From: an uncultured Leucothrix sp.
Lineage (GTDB): Bacteria > Pseudomonadota > Gammaproteobacteria > Thiotrichales > Thiotrichaceae
NCBI GenBank assembly: GCA_937923375.1
Contig: CALAJG010000160.1
Span: 1 to 5,931, forward strand
Direction: 5' to 3'
DNA length: 5,931 nucleotides
Below the pieces are notes generated by a model that ran no database searches, was not told where the DNA came from, and worked only from the letters and a program-made list of their open reading frames with translations. Below, piece by piece: positions 1-5,931 of the stretch; the stretch's first letter is position 1, and each line of letters begins with the position of its first letter. The translations under genes were made by a program, and so were the position numbers.

Positions 1-1
1 T

Positions 2-3000
2 GTTTATGCTGTACCAAGTATTACATTTGGCCCTTTGGGCCAAGGAATTGTGGATGGTACTGCACCCTATGGCTTAGCGCAGGTTGACTCCTCTGGAACG
101 CCACTTCCATGCCCTTCACCTTCTGACACACTGATTGACGGCGCAGACTGCGGTGACAACAACCGAGTCGTGCGAGCACAAGATGTCGCGACACATCTGT
201 GGTCTATTTCAGTCAGCGGCGGCCCTGCAACGACGCCACCGGGTGACCCTATCTTATCGGATGTGGTCATCGAGCAAATTTTCTTTCCTACTGGAAACGC
301 TGTTCTGAACATTCCAACGCCAGCAGCCTGTACTACTGCAGCGGGTGGTGGTACCAATCCTCCCTCATCCGTGGTTCAAAATGCTAATGGCAGCATAACG
401 CTCACCTGTAATCTGGGGCCATTTGCTGAAGGCCAGGCAAGGATTTTTGGGGTCAGTGTGCAACCATCCGGCGAGTCTTGGAATGGTTCTAGTTATACCA
501 CTACACAGCGGATTTATTCTGGCAATGAAAGTGCCACAACCAATACTTATGTCAATAATGAAAAGGTCACTATTTCATCTGCACCTGCTTTTGATCTGAT
601 CCATTCTGTAAGCCCTACACAAGGTATGTACACTGGCTATGTTGGAACCGGCGATGTCGGAACGGGTTTAGGTAACGAGCCTGGTTTCTATGCGTATATG
701 ATGGTGCGCGTAGCGGCAACACGTCGCTTCGGTGTGGAAACTGTAACCCAACCTATCGTATTTAAAAATATTCTGAATGCCAAATCAGGAAGCGCATCCG
801 GACCTGCCTATCCATTGGAATTTAGAATCACTCAGTGCACACCCAACCCATCAGCTTGGGGGGCTGAAACCTGGGGCCGAGAAAATATTCGTACCGACCG
901 GGTTGAAGAAGAGCATGTTATCGATTCCGGAACTTGCACAATCACCAGAGACAACCCCACTGACCCAACTTCAGGTGCACACACGGTAACCTTGCAGGCA
1001 GCCGACTTATCCGGTAGCCGTTACCCAACCAAGACAATTAATGGCGCCGATCTCACACCGGGACCTTATTACGTGATTAATCATCGTGTGCAAATCTTTG
1101 TACCATTTCGCTCGGTGGACTTAGCAGATAACTTAGCTGGCAATGGACTTGGCACCGCCTATTTATGTAGCCAAATGAATGACTTCGACCCTACCAGTCC
1201 CTCTGGCACCAGTAACTTTGGCACCGATGTAGAGCCAGGTTATAACGGTAACGCCATGCCAGATGGCACCCGAAGTAATAATATTATAAGTTGCTCAGAG
1301 TTCAGATTAACGGTCCAAGGAAGCTGGAGCAAACGTAACCTACAGTACTCAAATAACGCGGTAACCTCATACAGATATACTGGAGTAGGCAGCTGGCACT
1401 CAGGTGACGGTGAACTCGAAGCGGGTAATACTCATCTGGGTTGGGTATTGGTTTATAACAATGGAACCATTGGTTTCAATAATCCAATAGCCTGTGACGT
1501 ATTTGACAACACTGTCGAGCAACTAACTGATCGTGGTAACACTGGCGGCACACCAGGAACCTATGCTTATATGGGCACCTATGCACCCAATGGGCATCAG
1601 CCTGGCGATTACGATATCGAATACGGCAATATTGACCTCACGGGGGATGATCCATTAGACGGCAACCATGACGGCATCCTCGACTATGATCTGACAACCG
1701 GACGCTATAATGGTGACTGGTCAAAGCAACGCGCTGCGCGTTGTGATGATAACGCCACCACTAATGGCTGGCACACTGATCCCAATTTAGTCACTGGCGG
1801 TATTGATGGCGTCAATGCGGCACGAGCCGTTCTTAGTGCTTCAGCAAAAGCCGCCGGCAGGAACTTTGGATCAGGCCATCAAATTCGCTTTGTCGTGCCG
1901 TTGATGGCGCGCAACACTTTCAATGGCGGCCCACACGATGGCCAAATAATCCCAGTGGGTACGGTGCTACCTAACTTCGGCATGTTTAGGTCCGATGAAT
2001 GGTCGCCAAACTGGACTGGCCGCAATTACATTCCGGCTCCAGAAACCGGCCACGCAGATGGTGATCGTGTCACATTAGCCCGTATTAAAATGGCGCTGGA
2101 TTCTCACAGTGTGACGCCTTACGCAGCCTCTGGTGCCACAGCCTCAACCATTGCTGGGAATCAAATTATCTGGCATGTAGATGTCGCACTGCAATCTACA
2201 TTGCCAAACCCGGGTAACGCACAAAATTTCCAGATAATTAATGTGTTACCACCCGAAGCCTCGTATAACGCTGCCTGTACAGCAAGCACTGCGGGGGGTA
2301 CACCTGCAGGAACGGTGCAATATAATGTGGATGTCGATGGCAACCCAGCACCAGGATACACTCGGCTGGTTTGGAATCTGGGTAGTTATCCCGCTAATAC
2401 ACCTATTCCGCCCCGCATTATCTGCTCTGACAGTGACCCGTTGGTACCAGATGGAACCATTGTAACCAACTATGCTGAAGCGAGAGCTGACAATGTCATT
2501 TCATCACTGGCTGCCCGTTCAGATATTCATACCATCAAACTTGAGCAAGTGGGTGAAATACAAGTCAACAAAACCGTAGATGCTCCTCTTGACGACATGA
2601 ACGACGGACAGACCTATACGTTATCTTGGGCAAACTATTCCGCAGCATTGGAAATTGCCCAACCAACCGTTATCGATGTTTTCCCTTTTAACGGAGATAC
2701 CAACAATCCACCGTCGAGCTTTTCAGGCGTTCTGGAGCTGCAGGCTGCACCCGTTACGACCTGGACAGATGGAACGGTACCCGGTGTAGGCGACCCTAAC
2801 CCCGCCATTGGCACGGTGTATTACACCGCTGACGCCGCCTCTACGATAATACAGGATCCCAACAACAACTCATCCAACTGGTGCACACAAGCACAGTTTG
2901 GCACTGGGTTGCCGGGGTGTCCTACCAATTTTGCTGATACCACAGCTATAAAGTTTGTCTCAAACTATGACCTAGCAAAAGATGGTAATCCACGTCAGGG

Positions 3001-5134
3001 GATGAACATGGTGGTTACCCTGTATGCAGGTACAACCGCTGCTTCAGGTGCTGCACCTTCTAACGATCCAGGTGATATTTACACCAATAGTTTTTCTTTG
3101 GACTCGCCTACCTTGCCGCCAGGTCAGGTATTGCATTCCGGTGGTGTGTCGGTACAAATTGCTTCCTATTCTGTCGGTGATTTTGTGTTCGCAGATATCG
3201 ACGCGAACGGCAAGTATGACCCGCTTATTGACTATATTGCTCCTACGGGTGTAGCTGTAAATCTTCGTAAGTCAGACGGTACTCTAGTTAGCACTACAAC
3301 TATTGGAGCTGAAAAACCGGGGCGCTACGTATTTAATCTTTTAGCCTCTGGTGATTATTATGTTGAGATTCCAGCTAGCGAGTTCCAAAGTGGACAACCA
3401 TTGGAGCATTGGACACCCTCGATACTTAGCACTCCTCCTAACGATGACTTAAATGAAGTCGGTGATCAGCATGCCTTTACTACAGGAACGCCAGCTGTTG
3501 ATGGTATTCGTACGGCAATCATCACCGTTTCAGCGAACCCTCCGCCTCCGGGCGGAACTCCCTCAGGCAATGAGCCTTTAGGCGACAATGTGGACTTGAT
3601 CACTGATTCAACATTAGATGATCTCTCCAACCTGACCCTCGACATGGGTCTGATACCCGATATGTACGAGGTAACAGGTACTGTCTGGAACGACGCTAAT
3701 AACAACACAATAAGGGATAGCGGTGAAGTAGGCATTCCGGGAGTGACGGTTGTGTTGGCAGGTTCGCCCTACCCTGGTGCGTCAGTTAACTGTCAGAGTG
3801 TGAACACGGATGCTAACGGATTTTATAAGTTTGATTCTGTCATGAGTGGCAACTATCAACTGATTGAATCCGCTGCATCGCCGGTGCCATTTGGCTCTGC
3901 CACTTGTCCTCCGGCCAGTAGTGACCCAGCGGGCTTTGTATCAACCACAGCCAATGTTAGAAATATTCTCGTTGATGAAGCTAACATCAGCTTGCAGGAC
4001 TTTGGTGACTGGGAAGGGGTAGTTATTCGCGGGACAGTATTTGATGACAATGGTTTGACTGGCGGCATATCTGCTAACGGAATTCAGGATGGCGCTGAAA
4101 AAGGGATTGGTGGCATAAAGGTCATTGCCACAGATGCTTCTGGCACTGTTTATGACACAACGCTGACAGCAACCGATGGTAGCTATACACTCCATGCACC
4201 CACCAATGCGACCGTTATTAATGTCAAAGAATTTAATGGTTCTGGCTATATCACCACCAACGCTACAGTTGGCAACAGTGCTGGCAGCTATAATCCATCG
4301 ACCGACACTATCACCTTTACCGTAGTCCCTGGTATAGGCTCCTATATCGATCTTGACTTTGGCGATGTGAAGAAAGTGGACTTTGCACCGAATCATCAAA
4401 GTGAAATATTGCCTGGAAATGTCGTTTTTTATGCCCACAGGTTAACAACCACTTCACAAGGCACGGTCAAACTCACGGCAACAACCGATGCGAATGTTGC
4501 AACAGGTTGGGAACAGGTTATTTACAGAGATGACAATTGTGATGGCACACTCAATGGCACAGAGGCCAATACGGTAATAACTGGGCTAAATCTTGGCCTC
4601 AGTACTGGTGGTAGGTTATGCATTATCAATAAGGTCTATGCGCCTGCCAATACCCCTGCGCAGGATCGATACCGTGTTGTGATTAACGCAAACTTCACCT
4701 ATGGGGGTTCAGCAGCGAGCTCTATTGATATGAAAGTCACCGACTTAACCATTGCCAGCAGCAAAGTCTCTCCTACAACTAGCACCAATCCTGAAACTGG
4801 AGAGTCTGGCTTGGTGCTTCGCAAGACAGTACAGAATATGACGTTAAATACTGCTGAGTCTGAGTCTGTCAATCAAGCAAGCCCGGGGGACTTTCTTAAA
4901 TACCGTATTTATTATCGCAACACGGGTACCGGCCCGATTACTGACCTCAAAGTTGATGATATGGCACCCGATTTCACAACCCTCAAAGCAGGTTCAGCAA
5001 CATGCTCTAATACTCCGGCAGGCATCACTTGCTCCCCTGTAATGGGGGTAAGGGCGGTGAAGTGGGACTTTACAGGATCACTTATCGGCGGCTCCAGTGG
5101 TGATGTAAGCTACGAAGTCAAAGTAAATGACTGA
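2..5134 (+). CDS. Giant secreted/surface DUF11 and SdrD_B-like multidomain protein (5' end outside window)
   Basis: The frame is open from the left edge to a TGA at 5132-5134, giving at least 1710 residues. The TTG at 35 is only the first start-like codon; in-frame codons before it (VYAVPSITFGP) show that the gene begins further left. Numbering residues from that TTG, roughly 1-600 are Thr/Ser/Gly/Asn-rich beta-type sequence with DUF11-like stretches and Cys pairs. Residues 687-838 and 839-1043 resemble DUF11 domains (QVNKTVDAP, YTLSWANYS). Residues 1045-1448 hold three SdrD_B/Cna_B-like modules. Residues 1449-1577 carry an EF-hand-like loop, and 1592-1699 form a clear DUF11 domain (LVLRKTV, YRIYYRNTGTGPITDLKV). 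There are no internal membrane segments and no LPXTG motif, and the protein ends directly on the DUF11 strand VSYEVKVND. Known relatives are exported and thought to be adhesins or surface-layer/matrix proteins. The role here is inferred from domain types only; ligand and secretion route are unknown. Confidence 0.88.
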   Translation, partial: VYAVPSITFGPLGQGIVDGTAPYGLAQVDSSGTPLPCPSPSDTLIDGADCGDNNRVVRAQDVATHLWSISVSGGPATTPPGDPILSDVVIEQIFFPTGNAVLNIPTPAACTTAAGGGTNPPSSVVQNANGSITLTCNLGPFAEGQARIFGVSVQPSGESWNGSSYTTTQRIYSGNESATTNTYVNNEKVTISSAPAFDLIHSVSPTQGMYTGYVGTGDVGTGLGNEPGFYAYMMVRVAATRRFGVETVTQPIVFKNILNAKSGSASGPAYPLEFRITQCTPNPSAWGAETWGRENIRTDRVEEEHVIDSGTCTITRDNPTDPTSGAHTVTLQAADLSGSRYPTKTINGADLTPGPYYVINHRVQIFVPFRSVDLADNLAGNGLGTAYLCSQMNDFDPTSPSGTSNFGTDVEPGYNGNAMPDGTRSNNIISCSEFRLTVQGSWSKRNLQYSNNAVTSYRYTGVGSWHSGDGELEAGNTHLGWVLVYNNGTIGFNNPIACDVFDNTVEQLTDRGNTGGTPGTYAYMGTYAPNGHQPGDYDIEYGNIDLTGDDPLDGNHDGILDYDLTTGRYNGDWSKQRAARCDDNATTNGWHTDPNLVTGGIDGVNAARAVLSASAKAAGRNFGSGHQIRFVVPLMARNTFNGGPHDGQIIPVGTVLPNFGMFRSDEWSPNWTGRNYIPAPETGHADGDRVTLARIKMALDSHSVTPYAASGATASTIAGNQIIWHVDVALQSTLPNPGNAQNFQIINVLPPEASYNAACTASTAGGTPAGTVQYNVDVDGNPAPGYTRLVWNLGSYPANTPIPPRIICSDSDPLVPDGTIVTNYAEARADNVISSLAARSDIHTIKLEQVGEIQVNKTVDAPLDDMNDGQTYTLSWANYSAALEIAQPTVIDVFPFNGDTNNPPSSFSGVLELQAAPVTTWTDGTVPGVGDPNPAIGTVYYTADAASTIIQDPNNNSSNWCTQAQFGTGLPGCPTNFADTTAIKFVSNYDLAKDGNPRQGMNMVVTLYAGTTAASGAAPSNDPGDIYTNSFSLDSPTLPPGQVLHSGGVSVQIASYSVGDFVFADIDANGKYDPLIDYIAPTGVAVNLRKSDGTLVSTTTIGAEKPGRYVFNLLASGDYYVEIPASEFQSGQPLEHWTPSILSTPPNDDLNEVGDQHAFTTGTPAVDGIRTAIITVSANPPPPGGTPSGNEPLGDNVDLITDSTLDDLSNLTLDMGLIPDMYEVTGTVWNDANNNTIRDSGEVGIPGVTVVLAGSPYPGASVNCQSVNTDANGFYKFDSVMSGNYQLIESAASPVPFGSATCPPASSDPAGFVSTTANVRNILVDEANISLQDFGDWEGVVIRGTVFDDNGLTGGISANGIQDGAEKGIGGIKVIATDASGTVYDTTLTATDGSYTLHAPTNATVINVKEFNGSGYITTNATVGNSAGSYNPSTDTITFTVVPGIGSYIDLDFGDVKKVDFAPNHQSEILPGNVVFYAHRLTTTSQGTVKLTATTDANVATGWEQVIYRDDNCDGTLNGTEANTVITGLNLGLSTGGRLCIINKVYAPANTPAQDRYRVVINANFTYGGSAASSIDMKVTDLTIASSKVSPTTSTNPETGESGLVLRKTVQNMTLNTAESESVNQASPGDFLKYRIYYRNTGTGPITDLKVDDMAPDFTTLKAGSATCSNTPAGITCSPVMGVRAVKWDFTGSLIGGSSGDVSYEVKVND
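3167..4381 (+). repeat. Three tandem SdrD_B/Cna_B-like modules within the surface protein
   Basis: This is protein-level repetition; the DNA copies have diverged too far to be direct repeats. Module 1 opens with SVGDFVFADIDANGKYD (residues 1046-1062, counted from the TTG at 35) and closes with LTLDMGLIPD at about 1209. Module 2 opens with VTGTVWNDANNNTIRDSGE (1213-1231), continues GIPGVTVVL and NTDANGFYKFDSV, and closes with LQDFGDWEG at 1328. Module 3 opens with IRGTVFDDNG, contains NGIQDGAEKGIGGIKV and TATDGSYTL, and closes with DLDFGDVKK at about 1447. The pattern of W/F-x-D-x-N-x-N-G-x-x-D-x-x-E, then G-I-x-G-V-x-V, then T-D-x-x-G-x-Y-x-F, is that of SdrD_B repeats, which bind calcium and act as rigid stalk units in Gram-positive adhesins. 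Module 2 matches best. Module 1 has a long proline/glycine insert (PPPPGGTPSGN) before its last strand. Confidence 0.7.
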
Positions 5135-5142
5135 TGAGCCTC

Positions 5143-5176
5143 CTAGGCTAGCCCTACCCTAGCGGGGCTAGCCGAG
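5143..5176. terminator. Hairpin between convergent 3' ends, possible terminator without T-tract
   Basis: GGCTAGCCC (5146-5154) and GGGCTAGCC (5165-5173) are perfect 9-base inverted repeats around a 10-base loop. After one A/G mismatch the stem extends by CT/AG (5143-5144 with 5175-5176). It begins 8 bases after the TGA of the surface-protein gene, where a terminator is expected, and also covers the last codons and stop of the minus-strand pseudogene. Neither strand has a run of T after the stem, so it is not a classic intrinsic terminator. It could instead protect the 3' end of the mRNA or be a palindromic site. Confidence 0.4.
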
Positions 5177-5465
5177 TAACCTTGCGCGGTGGTCTGCAAA
5201 TAGTCTCTAACCAGTCCATTTAGCATGGGTAAACTGTGAAATGGTACCGCTGCGAAGCTATGATGTTCTGCATGAAAGGGCATATTCCAAGCTAAACAAA
5301 ATGCCCAGCGGCAACATCAATACTGGCCCTAAAGGTACTCCACTGACAATGAGAGTCGCAATAATCAGGATTAAACCCCAGTGCTGAGCGAGCTGAATCA
5401 GACTTTTGAGTCAGCTGCTGACGCTGCTTAGGGTTTAAGGACTGAAGGAATTCGCGATGATTCAT
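5143..5465 (-). pseudogene. Internally deleted, frameshifted fatty acid desaturase remnant
   Basis: On the minus strand an ATG at 5465-5463 starts MNHREFLQSLNPKQRQQLTQ, which resembles the N-terminus of a proteobacterial fatty acid desaturase family. Near 5402 the frame shifts by one base and continues IQLAQHWGLILIIATLIV then GVPLGPVLMLPLGILF, the first hydrophobic membrane segments. Near 5293-5298 the frame changes again, directly into LAWNMPFHAEHHSFAAVPFH, the signature around the third histidine box (HxxHH at 5274-5260), followed by SLPMLNGLVRDYLQTTAQGY and a TAG at 5145-5143. Intact relatives are, from memory, about 300 residues with three His boxes that bind the di-iron centre. Boxes one and two and the membrane core between them are absent, so roughly 200 residues were lost and the product cannot be active. 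The stop lies 8 bases from the stop of the convergent surface-protein gene. The weak SD-like TTGAGA before the ATG fits an old start. The family assignment rests on motif recognition, not on a search. Confidence 0.8.
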
Positions 5466-5524
5466 AGGCTATTTCTCAAAACTGTTAGGCCATTTCATCA
5501 ATCAGGATTACAGTTAAAGCAGTG

Positions 5525-5530
5525 TAGAAT
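5525..5530 (+). promoter_or_regulatory. Weak candidate -10 element for the VOC gene
   Basis: TAGAAT lies 31 bases before the ATG at 5562 and matches TATAAT at five of six positions. The hexamer 17 bases upstream (TCAGGA, 5502-5507) is a poor -35. The position in the 96-base gap between divergent starts makes a promoter likely here, but this exact site is a guess. Confidence 0.25.
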
Positions 5531-5545
5531 ATGATCATTAGACAA

Positions 5546-5553
5546 GGGGAGGA
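5546..5553 (+). promoter_or_regulatory. Strong ribosome binding site of the VOC gene
   Basis: GGGGAGGA is a near-ideal Shine-Dalgarno sequence, 8 bases before the ATG at 5562. A second ATG follows immediately at 5565, 11 bases from the site. The better spacing favours the first. Confidence 0.75.
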
Positions 5554-5561
5554 ATTTTGCA

Positions 5562-5931
5562 ATGATGATTGACCATATAGGGCTCGCCATTTCAGATTAT
5601 GCCGTAAGCAAGGCATTTTATACTGCCTGTCTTAGACCGTTAAACATTCAGCTGATTGTTGAGATTGACGGATGGGCGGGCTTTGGCCGCGATGGCAAAG
5701 GTGAGTTTTGGTTTGGACCTGATGAGGTGGTTCAGCCACCGATGCACATTGCCTTTGTAGCAGAAACCCGAGCCGAGGTTGATGCATTTTATAAAGCGGC
5801 GATACAAGCAGGTGCTAAGGATAACGGCAAACCCGGACTGCGCAAGATTTATCATCCAGATTATTATGGAGCGTTTGTTATTGATCCGGACGGGCACAAC
5901 CTTGAAGCGGTTTGTCATAAGCCAGAAATAT
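5562..5931 (+). CDS. VOC-family (glyoxalase/dioxygenase fold) protein, 3' end cut by window
   Basis: The gene starts at ATG 5562 behind a strong ribosome binding site and runs open to the right edge, 123 codons. It opens MMIDHIGLAISDYAVSKAFY, the usual first beta strand and helix of a vicinal oxygen chelate domain. It continues with GWAGFGRDGKGEFWFG, PPMHIAFVAETRAEVDAFY and YYGAFVIDPDGHNLEAVCH. Candidate metal ligands in the usual places are His5, His62 and Glu115. Single-domain relatives are about 120-135 residues, so only a few C-terminal residues are likely missing. VOC proteins include glyoxalase I, extradiol dioxygenases and fosfomycin or bleomycin resistance proteins. This short subgroup is usually annotated only as glyoxalase/bleomycin resistance-like and its substrate is unknown to me. 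It is divergent from the desaturase remnant, with 96 bases between the two starts, and has no evident tie to it. Confidence 0.88.
   Translation, partial: MMIDHIGLAISDYAVSKAFYTACLRPLNIQLIVEIDGWAGFGRDGKGEFWFGPDEVVQPPMHIAFVAETRAEVDAFYKAAIQAGAKDNGKPGLRKIYHPDYYGAFVIDPDGHNLEAVCHKPEI

Noticed and set aside
35..37. TTG as the true start of the large gene
   Set aside because: The frame is open and protein-like to the left edge, there is no Shine-Dalgarno sequence before it, and the product would lack a signal peptide that this protein type needs.
67..357. 96-codon open frame on the minus strand near the left edge
   Set aside because: It lies opposite a continuous coding frame, its translation is low in recognisable features, and it has no plausible ribosome binding context.
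3167..4381. Long direct DNA repeats or a recent domain duplication
   Set aside because: The three modules are similar only at protein motif level. I saw no extended identical stretches in the DNA.
3941..4438. 165-codon open frame on the minus strand inside the surface-protein gene
   Set aside because: It lies opposite SdrD_B modules whose plus-strand translation is clearly protein-like. The minus translation has no recognisable motif, so it is a shadow frame.
5292..5465. A genuine small gene of 57 codons on the minus strand starting at 5465
   Set aside because: Only the first ~21 codons look like the desaturase N-terminus. After 5402 the similarity continues in another frame, so this is the first piece of the pseudogene.
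5640..5918. 92-codon open frame on the minus strand at the right end
   Set aside because: It is antisense to the VOC gene, whose plus-strand translation has conserved motifs over the full length.

Overview
The window holds the 3' end of one very large gene, a decayed gene behind it on the other strand, and the beginning of a small enzyme gene. Composition is moderate in GC, and intergenic space is short. The surface protein shows no sortase (LPXTG-type) anchor in the visible part, and the desaturase and VOC sequences look proteobacterial. I infer a gammaproteobacterium, perhaps aquatic or marine, but nothing here fixes the genus.

Positions 2-5134 (+) are one uninterrupted reading frame, open through the left edge, for at least 1710 residues. 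It encodes a secreted or surface-exposed multidomain protein. In order it has a long N-terminal part of DUF11-like and unassigned beta-rich sequence, two further DUF11-like regions, three SdrD_B/Cna_B-like modules with calcium-loop-like motifs, a linker domain with a textbook EF-hand-like loop, and a terminal DUF11 domain. The signal peptide must lie left of the window.

Positions 5143-5465 (-) look intergenic at first sight, because no frame is open for long. Read across three frames, however, they spell the N-terminus and C-terminus of a membrane fatty acid desaturase, including the last histidine box (HxxHH). The middle of the gene, with the first two histidine boxes, is missing and the reading frame is broken twice. 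This is an internally deleted pseudogene, convergent with the surface-protein gene. A perfect 9-bp inverted repeat rich in CTAG sits at the junction of the two 3' ends.

Positions 5466-5561 are the divergent leader between the pseudogene and the next gene, with a good ribosome binding site but only a weak promoter candidate. From 5562 (+) to the right edge runs a VOC-superfamily (glyoxalase/dioxygenase fold) protein, nearly complete at 123 codons. No functional link between the three genes is visible. No RNA genes, CRISPR arrays or mobile elements were seen.
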